NCBI RefSeq assembly: GCF_001695855.1
Contig: NZ_MBSS01000001.1
Location: 62,001-126,000 of the forward strand
Source: Ensifer sp. LC163
GTDB lineage: Bacteria > Pseudomonadota > Alphaproteobacteria > Rhizobiales > Rhizobiaceae
Length of the DNA: 64,000 nt
Direction: 5' to 3'
Below the pieces are notes generated by a model. It made no database searches, was not told the DNA's origin, and saw nothing but the letters and a program-made list of their open reading frames with translations. The first letter of the stretch is position 1. The number at the start of each line of letters is the position of its first letter. Positions 41,745 through 50,844 of this stretch are shown in pieces. Position numbers and translations under genes: made by a program.

Positions 41745-43397
41745 ATGTTGGACAGAAAATTCTACGACAGTATCTCCGATCTCAGCCCGTTCGAGATCAA
41801 GGACGAACTGATCAAGCTCGCCAAGGTGAGCGCTCAAAAATCCACCAAGGCATTCCTGAACGCCGGCCGCGGCAATCCGAACTGGACGGCGACGCGGGCG
41901 CGTGAAGCCTTCTTCCTGCTCGGCCAGTTCGCGCTGACCGAGGCGAAACGGGCCTATTACGACCCCAAGGCGGGCGTGGCGGGCATGCCGCCGCAGGACG
42001 GTGCCCATGCACGGTTCCAGAAGTGGATCAAGAAACAGCTTCAGACCGTCGCCGATACGGACGAGGAGGACGAGGGTGTTCCCGCCGCAAAGACCCTGTC
42101 CGACGTGGTCGCCTTCGCCATCAAGACGTTCAGATTTGAACCGGACGCTTTCGTGCACGAACTGACCGACTCGATCATCGGCGACAACTATCCCGTTCCG
42201 GACCGGGCGCTGCATCACAACGAAATCATCACGCATGAGTATCTCATGTGGGCGATGTGCGCCGGTCACCGGCCGGCCGTGAAGTTCGACCTCTATCCGG
42301 TCGAGGGCGGCACCGCGGCCATGTGCTACATCTTCAAGGCCTTGAAGAACGCGCGCATCCTGAACGCCGGCGACACGATCGCGCTCGGCACGCCCATCTT
42401 CACGCCCTATCTCGAGATGCCGCAGCTCGAGGATTACACCCTCAAGACCATCAATGTGAGCGCCGAGCAGGAAGACCGGTTCCAGCTTACCGACGAAGAT
42501 GTCAAGGCACTCGAAAACCCCGAAGTCAAGGCGCTGTTCCTGGTCAATCCCGGCAACCCGTCCGCCGTCGCGCTCGATCCCGATTCGATCAAGCGCCTTG
42601 TCGATCTCGTCAACACGAAGCGTCCCGATCTGATCGTTCTCACCGACGACGTCTACGGCACGTTCGTTCCCGGCTTCCAGTCCTTGCTCGGTCATCTCCC
42701 GCGCAACACGATCGGCGTCTATTCCTATTCGAAGTATTTCGGCTGCACCGGCTGGCGCCTTGGCGTGATTGCGGTTGCTGAGGACAACATTTTCGAGGAG
42801 AAGATCAAGGCGCATCCGGAACCGATCCAGCAGTTGCTGGAAAAACGCTACAAGGCGATGACGCCGAAGCCGCGCGAGGTCAAGTTCATCGACCGCATCG
42901 TCGCCGACAGCCGCGACGTGGCGCTCAACCACACCGCCGGTCTGTCGCTTCCCCAGCAGGTCATGATGTCGCTCTTCAGCCTTGTCGAGCTGATGGACGT
43001 GGAGAAGCTCTATCAGAAGGCCTGCATCGCCATCTGCGAGAAGCGGTTCTGGAACCTCGTCAACGGCATGGGCGTGGAGCCCAATCCCGGCATCTATTTC
43101 GACCACTATTACGGCATCATCGATTTCGAGTTCTGGCTACGCAAATATGTGGGCCAGGATGTCGTCGACTGGGTCAAGGACAATATCCACCCACTCGACA
43201 TTCCCTTCCGGCTCGCCGAGGATCACGGCATCGTTCTCTTGAACGGCTCGGGCTTCGATGCGCCGAACTGGTCGGCCCGCGTCTCCTTCGCCAACCTCAA
43301 CGACGAGGCCTATTCGCAGATCGGCCGTGCCGTGCGCTCCGTGGCGCGCGGCTATGTGCAGACGTACCAGGCGGCAAAGGGTCTCAAGATCAGTTAG
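41745..43397 (+). CDS. asdA: Aspartate 4-decarboxylase
   Basis: The 550-residue protein is a fold-type I PLP enzyme of the aspartate beta-decarboxylase family: NAGRGNPNW near the N-terminus, DLYPVEGGTAAMCYIF, VNPGNPSAVAL, TDDVYGTF and the PLP-Lys region YSYSKYFGCTGWRLG (Lys near residue 315). It converts L-aspartate to L-alanine and CO2, consuming a proton in the cytosol. Length and motifs fit the large dodecameric enzyme. The ATG at 41745 has GGGAGTG upstream; a TTG at 41730 is an alternative. It is flanked on both sides by AspT-type exchangers, so the three genes form a metabolic-energy cassette. Confidence 0.93.
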   Translation: MLDRKFYDSISDLSPFEIKDELIKLAKVSAQKSTKAFLNAGRGNPNWTATRAREAFFLLGQFALTEAKRAYYDPKAGVAGMPPQDGAHARFQKWIKKQLQTVADTDEEDEGVPAAKTLSDVVAFAIKTFRFEPDAFVHELTDSIIGDNYPVPDRALHHNEIITHEYLMWAMCAGHRPAVKFDLYPVEGGTAAMCYIFKALKNARILNAGDTIALGTPIFTPYLEMPQLEDYTLKTINVSAEQEDRFQLTDEDVKALENPEVKALFLVNPGNPSAVALDPDSIKRLVDLVNTKRPDLIVLTDDVYGTFVPGFQSLLGHLPRNTIGVYSYSKYFGCTGWRLGVIAVAEDNIFEEKIKAHPEPIQQLLEKRYKAMTPKPREVKFIDRIVADSRDVALNHTAGLSLPQQVMMSLFSLVELMDVEKLYQKACIAICEKRFWNLVNGMGVEPNPGIYFDHYYGIIDFEFWLRKYVGQDVVDWVKDNIHPLDIPFRLAEDHGIVLLNGSGFDAPNWSARVSFANLNDEAYSQIGRAVRSVARGYVQTYQAAKGLKIS

Positions 43398-43403
43398 TGC
43401 AAC

Positions 43404-43438
43404 GAGGCGGCCGGCCACTCTGCGGTCGGCCGCCCCTC
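43404..43438 (+). terminator. Hairpin after asdA (weak terminator or attenuator)
   Basis: GAGGCGGCCG pairs with CGGCCGCC and CCTC about 20 bp later. There is no long T run, so partial termination before the second exchanger gene is possible. Confidence 0.5.
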
Positions 43439-43568
43439 GCCTGTTTGACCAGACCTGGCGCCCAGAAGCATTTCCAGCAGGCATGAAAGCCCCTGCCAGC
43501 CCAGTGACCAGCGCATCGCCCGGCCGAAGGCGCCCTTCTTCGGCGGGCAGAACGGGAAGGATCGTCGC

Positions 43569-45251
43569 GTGCTCGACACCATCTTCAATAGCCTGCGAAT
43601 GCATCCGGAGCTTGCCTTGTTTCTCGCACTGGGCATCGGCTATGCGATCGGCAAGATCACGATCGCGGGCGTGACGATCGGGGCCGTCACAGGCTGCCTG
43701 CTTGCCGGCGTTCTGATCGGCCAGACCGGCGCCGTGCTGTCGAACGACGTGAAGCAGGCTTTCTTCCTGCTCTTCCTCTTCGCCATCGGCTACCGCACCG
43801 GCCCGCAGTTCTTCCAGAGCCTGAATGCCGATGCACTGCCGCAGATCGCCGTCACCGTCACGCTGTGTGTCGTCGCGCTCGTCACCGCGATCGTTCTTTC
43901 GATTTTCCTTGGCTTCGATCTCGGAACGGCAGCCGGCGTACTTGCGGGCGGAGCGACGGAATCGGCGACCGTCGGCGTCGCAATCGACACCTTCCGCAAG
44001 ACGTCGCCGACACCCGAAGCCACCAGCCAGTTCGAATCCGCGGTCGCGACCGCGTTTGCGGTCGCCTATCTCGTCGGCGTCGTGAGCGCGATCCTCGTCC
44101 AGTCGCAACTGGCGCCTCGGATGTTCGGCCGCAGCCTCAAGGAGGCCTGCGCCGAGCTCGAAGCCGAGCTCAACATCACCCCGCACGATATGAACAACAC
44201 CGCCCGCCGCGACATCGAGGCGCGCGCTTTCCAGATTGCCGACACTCTCGTCGGCCTGACGGTCCAGGAAGCGGAAGCCAAAGTTCCGGAACGGCAGAAA
44301 GCCTATATCGAACAGATCCGCAGGGGCAACGAGATCATCACCCCTTCAGCCAAGGAGCGCTTGCAGGCGGGAGACGTCATCGCGGTCGCCGGTCTTCGCG
44401 GCTTCCTCGTCGAATATGCGAGCCGGATCGGCACCGAGCTCGATGATCGCGAGCTTCTCGACATCCCGGTCGAGATCCTCGACGTGGTGGTGACCAACAA
44501 GGAAATTGCCGGAAAACGCCTGTGGCAGCTCAACGAACAGCCGGAGGCGCGTTCGGTCTTCCTGCGCGGGATCCTGCGCGCCGGCCAGCCGATCCCGATC
44601 TTTCCCGGGCTGACCGTCCGCCGCGGCGACGTGATGTCGATCGCCGGCGCCAGGCGGCATGTCGAGGATGCGGCCGCGTTGCTCGGTTATGCCGACCGCG
44701 AGACGACGGCGACGGACATGGTCTTTGTCGGGGTCTTCATTTTTCTCGGCGGCATCATCGGCATTCCCGCCCTGAAACTCGGAGCATTGGAGATCGGTCT
44801 CGGCGTCGCGGTCGGCGTCCTCGTCGCCGGCCTCGTCGCCGGCTGGCTGCGCTCGGTCAGGCGCACCTTCGGCTTCGTGCCGGAGGCGACCCTCTGGTTC
44901 TTCGACAGCGTCGGGCTCTGCGCCTTCATCGCCTGCGTCGGCATCTCGGCCGGCCCGAGCTTCGTCGCCGGCCTGATCCAGTCCGGACCGGCGCTGGTCA
45001 TCGCCAGTTGCCTGATCTGCGTGATTTCGCACGTCGCCGCACTCGCGCTCGGCCGCTGGGTCTTCCGCATGAACGAAGGCGTGCTCGCAGGCACCTGCTG
45101 CGGCGCCGGAACATCGGCGCCGGCGCTGGCAGCCGTACAGGAGAGCGCCGGCAGCCAGGTGCCGACCTTGGGCTACGGCCTCGGCTATGCGATCGGCAAT
45201 GTGCTGCTGGCGCTCTGGGGTGCCGTTCTCGTCACCATTCTCGGCGGCTGA
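43569..45251 (+). CDS. Aspartate:alanine exchanger family transporter (AspT), copy 2
   Basis: The 560-residue protein has the same layout as copy 1: two membrane halves around two TrkA-C domains (about residues 205-365). It is clearly diverged from copy 1, for example GGATESATVGVAIDTF against GSQTISAAIGVASDQI, so the substrate may differ. Translation starts at GTG 43569 with GGGAAGGATC upstream. The C-terminal half has the matching motif GTCCGAGTSAPALAAVQESAG in part (AGTSAPALAAVQESAG), unusually rich in Cys. It may export alanine or exchange another dicarboxylate. Confidence 0.88.
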   Translation: MLDTIFNSLRMHPELALFLALGIGYAIGKITIAGVTIGAVTGCLLAGVLIGQTGAVLSNDVKQAFFLLFLFAIGYRTGPQFFQSLNADALPQIAVTVTLCVVALVTAIVLSIFLGFDLGTAAGVLAGGATESATVGVAIDTFRKTSPTPEATSQFESAVATAFAVAYLVGVVSAILVQSQLAPRMFGRSLKEACAELEAELNITPHDMNNTARRDIEARAFQIADTLVGLTVQEAEAKVPERQKAYIEQIRRGNEIITPSAKERLQAGDVIAVAGLRGFLVEYASRIGTELDDRELLDIPVEILDVVVTNKEIAGKRLWQLNEQPEARSVFLRGILRAGQPIPIFPGLTVRRGDVMSIAGARRHVEDAAALLGYADRETTATDMVFVGVFIFLGGIIGIPALKLGALEIGLGVAVGVLVAGLVAGWLRSVRRTFGFVPEATLWFFDSVGLCAFIACVGISAGPSFVAGLIQSGPALVIASCLICVISHVAALALGRWVFRMNEGVLAGTCCGAGTSAPALAAVQESAGSQVPTLGYGLGYAIGNVLLALWGAVLVTILGG

Positions 45252-45303
45252 CGGCTAACGACCACCGGCACAGCGGCGCCTGCAGGGGCCATGCCAACCT
45301 GTT

Positions 45304-47079
45304 CTACCGCAGCGGCCAGACCGCGATCAGCGCCGGCACGCTGACGATGACGATCACGATGGAGAGCGGAAAGCCGAGGCGCGGATAGTCACTGAACTTG
45401 TAGCCACCCGGCCCCATGACCAGCGTGTTGCACTGGTGGCCGATCGGGGTGAGGAAATCGCAGCCGGCACCGATGGCGACCGCCATCAGGAAGGCATCCG
45501 GGCGGTAGCCGAGCGAGGTCGCAAAACTGGCGGCGATCGGCGCCATGACCAGCACGGTCGCGGCATTGTTGAGGAACGGTGTCACCGCCATCGCCGCCAG
45601 CAGGATCAGCGTCAGCGCACCGGCCGGCGGCAGCCCGGCCGCAACCGTGCCGAGCCAGCTGGCGATCACGTCGGTGCCCCCCGTCGTGCGGAGCGAATCG
45701 CTGACCGGGATCAGCGCTGCCAGCATCACCAGAATCGGCCCATCGACCGAGCGATAGACATCACGCAGCGGAATGATGCGAAAGACGACCATGGCAAGGG
45801 CAGCGGCGAAGAAGGCGATCGGGATCGGCACCAGGCCGACGGCGGTCGAGCCCATGGCAGCGGCAAGCACCAGGAGCGGCAGCGTCGCCGTGCGGATGGT
45901 GCCAAGCAGGATTTCGCGTTGCGCCAGCGGCAGGCAGCCGAAATCCTGCAGGAACGACGGCAGCTCGCGGCGCGCGCCCTGCAGCACGACGATGTCACCA
46001 GCCCTTAAGCGGATGCTGCCAAGCCGCTGCTTCAGCCGCTCGCCCTGCCGGCTGACGGCGAGCAGGTTGATGTTGTGGGTATTGAAGAGCGCCAGGCGCT
46101 GGGCCGACATGCCTTCGAGCGGCGAACCGCTGCCGACGACCGCCTCCACCGCCTCGATTTCCGAGCCCGTCTTCTCGCGGCCATGCAGCGCACGGTCGCC
46201 GGCGATCTTCAGCCTGGCCTGCGAGACGATACGGTCGAGCGCCGCCGGACCGCCCTCGAGCAGCAGGATATCCTCGGCCTCGACCGTCACGTCCGGCAGC
46301 GGCGCCAGATGCAGACCGCGGCGAAAGATGCCTATGACGACCGCGCCGCCGTCACCAAGCTTGACCAGACTGTTGAGCGGTTTGCCGATCGCCGGCGAGC
46401 CTGCCGCGACTACGGCCTCGGACGTATAGTCGGTGATCTCGATCGCCGACTGGACCGAGACCTGCTGGCTGGCGCGCTGCGGCACCAGCTTGTAGGCAAA
46501 GAGCAGAAAGATCACGCCGACCAGCGCCAATGTCGCGCCAACGGGGGTGAAGTCAAACATGGTGAAGCTCTCGCCAGTCAATTCCTGGCGCACGCGCGAA
46601 ACGACGATGTTCGGCGAGGTGCCGACCTGGGTCATCAGCCCGCCGATCAGCGAGCCGAAGGCCATCGGCATGAGGAAAACGGAGGGCTGCACATTCGAGC
46701 GCCGGGCGAACTGGAAGGCGACCGGCAGCATGATCGCCAGCGCGCCGATGTTCTTGATGAAGGCGGAAAGGATCGTCACGGTGACGACGAGCAGCGCGAG
46801 CTGCGCCCGGACCAAGGAGATGTTCGGCAGGAACCGCTGGATCGCCGCATCCACGACCCCGGAGCGCGCCACCCCGGCGCTGACGATCAGAGCGCTGCCG
46901 ACGATGATCACGATGTCGTCGCTGAAACCATCGAAGGCATGATCGAAGGGCACGATGCCGACGGCGACGGAAAGCATCAGGGCGGAACAGGCGATCACGT
47001 CATATCGAAACCGCCCCCAGATGAAGAATGCCATCATGGCGCCGATGACGATAAACGCGAGTGACTGTTCGGCGGTCAT
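45304..47079 (-). CDS. SLC13/DASS-type transporter with central TrkA-C domains
   Basis: The 591-residue protein has about twelve membrane helices with two central TrkA-C domains (about residues 205-375). Family motifs are MTQVGTSPNIVVSRVRQELT in the first half and the C-terminal pair NNAATVLVMAPIA and FLTPIGHQCNTLVMGPGGY, typical of divalent anion:sodium symporters. Substrates in this group include dicarboxylates, sulfate and possibly cysteate; it is not clear which applies. It is convergent with the second AspT-type gene. Confidence 0.88.
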   Translation of the reverse strand: MTAEQSLAFIVIGAMMAFFIWGRFRYDVIACSALMLSVAVGIVPFDHAFDGFSDDIVIIVGSALIVSAGVARSGVVDAAIQRFLPNISLVRAQLALLVVTVTILSAFIKNIGALAIMLPVAFQFARRSNVQPSVFLMPMAFGSLIGGLMTQVGTSPNIVVSRVRQELTGESFTMFDFTPVGATLALVGVIFLLFAYKLVPQRASQQVSVQSAIEITDYTSEAVVAAGSPAIGKPLNSLVKLGDGGAVVIGIFRRGLHLAPLPDVTVEAEDILLLEGGPAALDRIVSQARLKIAGDRALHGREKTGSEIEAVEAVVGSGSPLEGMSAQRLALFNTHNINLLAVSRQGERLKQRLGSIRLRAGDIVVLQGARRELPSFLQDFGCLPLAQREILLGTIRTATLPLLVLAAAMGSTAVGLVPIPIAFFAAALAMVVFRIIPLRDVYRSVDGPILVMLAALIPVSDSLRTTGGTDVIASWLGTVAAGLPPAGALTLILLAAMAVTPFLNNAATVLVMAPIAASFATSLGYRPDAFLMAVAIGAGCDFLTPIGHQCNTLVMGPGGYKFSDYPRLGFPLSIVIVIVSVPALIAVWPLR

Positions 47080-47262
47080 GCAACACCTGGGCTGGGCAGA
47101 AGGACTGGGTGGCGAGACGGACCACGCGGCGGGCGCATGGGCCTAACGCGCAATCCGCGGGGACGTTCACCCAAGGACTACCGCATGTTTCTCCAAATCG
47201 GAATTCGTCCCGGCGACAAATCTGGGTATGAGGGCGAAACGCCCCGCAGACCTCCCGTGAAA
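47080..47262. other. Intergenic stretch upstream of the SLC13 gene
   Basis: No gene is seen here. The transporter promoter must lie in this interval, because the next gene on the right ends at 47333. Confidence 0.4.
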
Positions 47263-47294
47263 ACAGGACCGGGAGATCCCTCTCCCGGCCCTGT
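47263..47294 (-). terminator. Terminator of the alpha/beta hydrolase gene
   Basis: On the minus strand ACAGGGCCGGGAG pairs with CTCCCGGTCCTGT and is followed by TTTTC, about 40 bp after the hydrolase stop codon. Confidence 0.8.
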
Positions 47295-47332
47295 CTTTGG
47301 TCGATTGTCCCTATGTGGCTCGTCGCCGACGA

Positions 47333-48097
47333 TCAGTTGGCGGTTTCCGCAGCCTTCTCGATGATTTCGGCGACAGCCTTGGGATTGGAGACATAGATGG
47401 CATGGCTGCCGGGCACTTCGACGACGGTGGCGCCTGCGCGCTTTGCCATCATCTGCTGGGCGGCCGGCGGGATCATGCGATCCTCTCCCGCGACCAGGTA
47501 GTAGCTCGGCTTCGTCTTCCAGGCCGGTTCGGTCACGGCACCGGCCAACGCTTCGACGCCCCACGGAACCTGGGAATCGGCCATGAATGCCGCCGTCTCG
47601 GCATCGACGTCGGCGGCAAAGGAAGCGGCGAACTTTGCCTTGTCGAGGAACAGGAAGCCATCGACCGGGGGCAGGATCGGCGGCACCGGCGCGCCAGCTG
47701 GTGGGTTGGCGATCAGCGACGAGACCGACTCGCCCTTATCCGGCGCGAAGGCGGCGATATAGACGACGGATTGGACCTTCTCATGGGTGCCGGCTTCGCT
47801 GATGACCACGCCGCCGTAGGAATGCCCGACCAGCACGACCGGTCCATCAAGCTTGTCGATCGCCTGCCTGGTGGCAGCGACGTCGTCGGCAAGCGAGGTC
47901 GTCGGGTTCTGGACGATGCTGACGGTGTAGCCGTCCTTCTTCAGGATGTCGTAGACGCCCTTCCAGCCGGCGCCATCGACGAAGCCGCCATGGACGAGGA
48001 CGACGTTCTTTGCCCCCGCCTCTGCGGCGAATGCGGTGGTGCCGATAGCGGTCAGTGTGAGCGAGGTGGCGGCGGCAAGCAGAGATTTCTTCAACAT
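47333..48097 (-). CDS. Exported alpha/beta hydrolase, MarR-linked
   Basis: The 254-residue protein has a signal peptide (LLAAATSLTLTAIGTTAFAA) and an alpha/beta-hydrolase domain: VVLVHGGFVDGAGWKGVY, nucleophile elbow VGHSYGG, and the catalytic His in VPGSHAIYVS. It resembles the small esterase family found next to MarR-type regulators in rhizobia. GGAGTTGCGC precedes ATG 48097. It is divergent from a MarR gene, with two identical-type operators between them, so it is probably repressed by that protein. Confidence 0.87.
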   Translation of the reverse strand: MLKKSLLAAATSLTLTAIGTTAFAAEAGAKNVVLVHGGFVDGAGWKGVYDILKKDGYTVSIVQNPTTSLADDVAATRQAIDKLDGPVVLVGHSYGGVVISEAGTHEKVQSVVYIAAFAPDKGESVSSLIANPPAGAPVPPILPPVDGFLFLDKAKFAASFAADVDAETAAFMADSQVPWGVEALAGAVTEPAWKTKPSYYLVAGEDRMIPPAAQQMMAKRAGATVVEVPGSHAIYVSNPKAVAEIIEKAAETAN

Positions 48098-48131
48098 GTG
48101 CGCAACTCCTGATTTGCTTGGCGCGACATTC

Positions 48132-48145
48132 ATTATCGCGATAAT
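48132..48145. promoter_or_regulatory. Operator-like palindrome 1 (ATTATCGCGATAAT)
   Basis: A perfect 14-bp palindrome lies 34 bp upstream of the hydrolase start codon. It matches the second site at 48186 in 13 of 14 positions. Confidence 0.65.
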
Positions 48146-48185
48146 CATTAGATACGCCTTGCCGATTCATCTGTCCAGTATTTTT

Positions 48186-48199
48186 ATTATCGCAATAAT
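48186..48199. promoter_or_regulatory. Operator-like palindrome 2 (ATTATCGCAATAAT)
   Basis: The site lies 52 bp upstream of the MarR start codon and 54 bp (about five helical turns) from site 1. The pair is well placed for autorepression of the divergent promoters. Confidence 0.65.
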
Positions 48200-48251
48200 T
48201 GTTTTTGTGCTAAGGTTATGAAAAACCACGGCCTTAAATTGGAGACCACCA

Positions 48252-48731
48252 ATGACCGAACCCGCACCGCTGCCGCTCGACAGCCAGCTCTGCTTCTCGA
48301 TCTATTCGGCAGCGATCGCCATCAATCGCGCCTACAAGCCGATGCTCGATGCGCTCGGCGTGACCTATACGCAGTACCTCGCCGTCAGCGCGCTGTGGGA
48401 ACAGGATGGCTTGAGCATATCGGCGATCGCCGACAGGCTCGGTTTGGAGCCGAGCACGATCACGCCGGCGGTCAAGCGGCTTGAGGCAGCGGGCTTCCTT
48501 TCGAGACGCAGAAGCACGGTCGACGAGCGGTTGGTCGAGGTCTTCCTCACCGAGAAGGGCAAGGAGCTCCGCCCCAAGACCGCCTGCCTCACCGATACGC
48601 TGCTGCGCCGTTCCGGCTTCACCGTGCCCGAGATGATCGACCTCAACGAAAAGGTCCAGATGCTGCGTGACGGTCTCACCGGGGAAGAAGAGCCGATTTC
48701 CCGCGGTTACAGCGCCGCGCGTCAAACATGA
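48252..48731 (+). CDS. MarR-family regulator, OhrR-like
   Basis: The 159-residue protein has a winged helix-turn-helix: YTQYLAVSALWEQDGLSISA, then LGLEPSTITPAVKRLEAAGF and a wing with RRRSTVDERLVEVFLTEKG. The N-terminal Cys in LDSQLCFSIYSA (Cys 14) is the position of the redox-sensing Cys of OhrR-type repressors, so control by organic peroxide or hypochlorite is plausible. The last seven codons (YSAARQT) and the stop TGA lie inside the GC-rich palindrome of a RIME-type repeat. Confidence 0.88.
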   Translation: MTEPAPLPLDSQLCFSIYSAAIAINRAYKPMLDALGVTYTQYLAVSALWEQDGLSISAIADRLGLEPSTITPAVKRLEAAGFLSRRRSTVDERLVEVFLTEKGKELRPKTACLTDTLLRRSGFTVPEMIDLNEKVQMLRDGLTGEEEPISRGYSAARQT

Positions 48732-48813
48732 CGCGCTAAGGACGCTGTAACACTTTAAACTTGCTGCATAATTTATCCCTTAAATCGATTCCGATTTAAG
48801 GAATTATGCAGTA
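48718..48813 (-). repeat. RIME-type intergenic repeat, copy 9, overlapping the MarR 3' end
   Basis: Reverse-oriented, well-conserved copy. Its first 14 bp are coding for the MarR-family protein and provide its stop codon. Confidence 0.85.
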
Positions 48814-49015
48814 GGTCTGTCTCTGCCGGCGTGGGCCTTGTCGCTACCGGCAATCGCGTGCCCGCAACTTGGAAATTTCCTTTGACGCGCTACACTTTAG
48901 AGAAAGGCGTTGGACAATCGCCTGCGAAGGCCGGAATAAATCGGGCCGCCCGGGAGTCGCGCATCGCATCGGGCAGAAATCCATTCCGCCTCCTGCATGA
49001 CAGAGGACCGCCGAC
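48814..49015. other. Intergenic stretch before the lipoprotein gene
   Basis: No gene or notable element is seen in these 200 bp. Confidence 0.35.
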
Positions 49016-49309
49016 ATGAAACACGCCCTTGCCGCCATTACCGTCGCCCTGCTTCTCAGTGGCTGCACCGCCGGCGTCCAGACCTATGGCTACTCGCCGA
49101 ACCTTGAGCCCATCCCCGGCAGCATCACCTATGGCGGCCAGCCGCGCACAAAGCTGACGAAGGCGCCGGTCGGCAGCATCGTGCCGCACCAGTTCATCGA
49201 CCAATATGGCCGGAAGGTCTACGAAACCTACATCATCGAGCCCGACCGGTCGTTGCGTCTCACCAGTCGGCGCTGGCAGCCGGACGATGTCTTTGACTTC
49301 GACGACTGA
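49016..49309 (+). CDS. Small hypothetical lipoprotein
   Basis: The 97-residue protein has a lipoprotein signal peptide with lipobox LSGC (Cys near 17) and a mature part with GYSPNLEPIPGSITYGGQPR and the C-terminal acidic end DDVFDFDD. No family with known function is recognised. It probably sits in the inner or outer membrane facing the periplasm. The start ATG has GACAGAGGACCGCC upstream. Confidence 0.78.
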   Translation: MKHALAAITVALLLSGCTAGVQTYGYSPNLEPIPGSITYGGQPRTKLTKAPVGSIVPHQFIDQYGRKVYETYIIEPDRSLRLTSRRWQPDDVFDFDD

Positions 49310-49326
49310 GCGGCGCACCTGACGCC

Positions 49327-49397
49327 TACAGCGCCGCGCGTCCTACGCGCAGAGGTCGCTGCAGCACGTTGAACTCCTGCATGGAAACATGCCGGAG
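49327..49397 (-). repeat. Degenerate RIME-type repeat, copy 10
   Basis: CTACAGCGCCGCGCGTCC and GCGCAGAGGTCGCTGCAGCA match the GC-rich half; the AT-rich half is reduced to CTCCTGCATGGAAACATGC. It separates two convergent genes. Confidence 0.65.
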
Positions 49398-49400
49398 GCG

Positions 49401-50309
49401 TCAGGGCACGGATCGGCAATCGCCGCTGCCGAACTGCGCCATCACCCAGTCGCGCAGCAGGCGGGTCGCCGGCCGGTCAGCCATGTGCGGACTGTAGACG
49501 AGATCGTAGCGGTCCCCTTCGAGTGACAGCGAAAATGGTTGGACGAGAATGCCGGAGGCAAGCTCCTCTGCCACCAGCGTGAGGCTCAACAGCCCGACCC
49601 CCTGCCCGGCCACGACGGCCTGAACCGCGTGGATTTCGTCGGTGAAGGAAATGCCGGCATTGGCATCCACGCCTTCGACGCCGGCACGCGCCAGCCATTG
49701 CCGCCAGACCGGCGCGCGCGGATCGTCGCGCCTTGCAAGCCCCCAGTCGAAATGGATAAGCGTCGCCTGCCGAAGATCGGCGGCGCCGGATGGAGCCAGA
49801 CGCGGCGCGCAGATCGGCGCGAAACGGTCCGCAAACAGCGGCTCTGTGACAAGGCCCAGATAATGCCCAGGGCCAAAACGGATGGCGGCATCGGCATCTG
49901 CTTCCAGATCCACGGTCCGGTTGGAGGCATCGAGTCTCAGCGTCCAATCCGGATAGGCTTCGCGAAATGTGCCGGCGAGCGGCGCCAGGCGCCTTGCGAC
50001 GAAGGCGACGGTGGAGGTGAGCCGCGCCACCTTGCCGTCCTGCTGGCGGCGCACGTCTGCAATCGCCTGCTCGAAACGGTCGAGACCGTCGCGCAACACC
50101 GGAAACAGCGCCTTTCCGGCAGCCGTCAGATGCACCTGCCGCGTCTCGCGCTCGAACAGTTTCACCGCCAGCATCTCCTCCAACTGGCGAATCTGGTGGC
50201 TGACGGCAGTCGCCGAAACGTTCAGTTCTTCGGCGGCCTGCTTGAAGCTCAGCCGCCGGGCGGCCGCTTCGAAGACCCGCAGGGCGCCAAGCGGCGGCAA
50301 CTTCCTCAT
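49401..50309 (-). CDS. LysR-family regulator (GcvA-like)
   Basis: The 302-residue protein starts MRKLPPLGALRVFEAAARRL and continues with the GcvA-type helix-turn-helix (SFKQAAEELNVSATAVSHQI, residues about 20-45), then the effector domain with FRYGPGHY-like IRFGPGHYLGL. It is divergent from the RidA and OYE-like genes and most likely controls them. ATG 50309 follows AGGGGATA. Confidence 0.9.
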   Translation of the reverse strand: MRKLPPLGALRVFEAAARRLSFKQAAEELNVSATAVSHQIRQLEEMLAVKLFERETRQVHLTAAGKALFPVLRDGLDRFEQAIADVRRQQDGKVARLTSTVAFVARRLAPLAGTFREAYPDWTLRLDASNRTVDLEADADAAIRFGPGHYLGLVTEPLFADRFAPICAPRLAPSGAADLRQATLIHFDWGLARRDDPRAPVWRQWLARAGVEGVDANAGISFTDEIHAVQAVVAGQGVGLLSLTLVAEELASGILVQPFSLSLEGDRYDLVYSPHMADRPATRLLRDWVMAQFGSGDCRSVP

Positions 50310-50450
50310 TATCCCCTCATACATGAATTCAGCTCATCTATCGACTGAGAAATCGTCCTTTGTCAGCACGCGATTGCCTCAACATATTGCCTTCAACAGG
50401 CAAGGCAACAGCGCCGAGCTGAGAAAATCTCAAGCATGAAAGGACATTCC

Positions 50451-50843
50451 ATGTCTCTTGAACAGGTCGTCACCAAGCCGGATCCCTATGCGCCCTTCCT
50501 GCTGTCGCAGGCGATCAAGGCCAATGGCTTCGTCTTCGTCTCCGGCCAGGCCGCAATCGGCGACGATGGCGAAATCGTCGGCGAGGACGATTTCGACCGA
50601 CAGGCCGAGCAGGCGTTTCGCAATCTCGACCGCGCCTTGACCGCCGCCGGTTCCAGCCTTTCCAAAGTGGTGAAGGTGACGATCTTCCTGCGCTCGATGG
50701 AGAACTTCGGGAAGATCGTCGAGCTGCGCCGCAAATGGTTCTCGGCGCCCTATCCCGCCGACAGCATCATCGAGGTCGCCTCGCTCTATTCGCCGCAGGC
50801 GATGATCGAGATCGAGGCGATAGCACTGGCTGGGGATCGCTGA
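50451..50843 (+). CDS. RidA family protein
   Basis: The 130-residue protein matches RidA (YjgF/YER057c/UK114): YAPFLLSQAIKANGFVFVSG, EQAFRNLDRALTAAGSSLSK, VVKVTIFLRSMENFGKI and the C-terminal IEIEAIALAGD. RidA enzymes hydrolyse reactive enamines/imines made by PLP enzymes, although distant members have other roles. ATG 50451 has AAAGGA upstream; ATG 50436 is an alternative. One base separates its stop from the next gene, implying translational coupling. Confidence 0.88.
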   Translation: MSLEQVVTKPDPYAPFLLSQAIKANGFVFVSGQAAIGDDGEIVGEDDFDRQAEQAFRNLDRALTAAGSSLSKVVKVTIFLRSMENFGKIVELRRKWFSAPYPADSIIEVASLYSPQAMIEIEAIALAGDR

Positions 50844-50844
50844 G

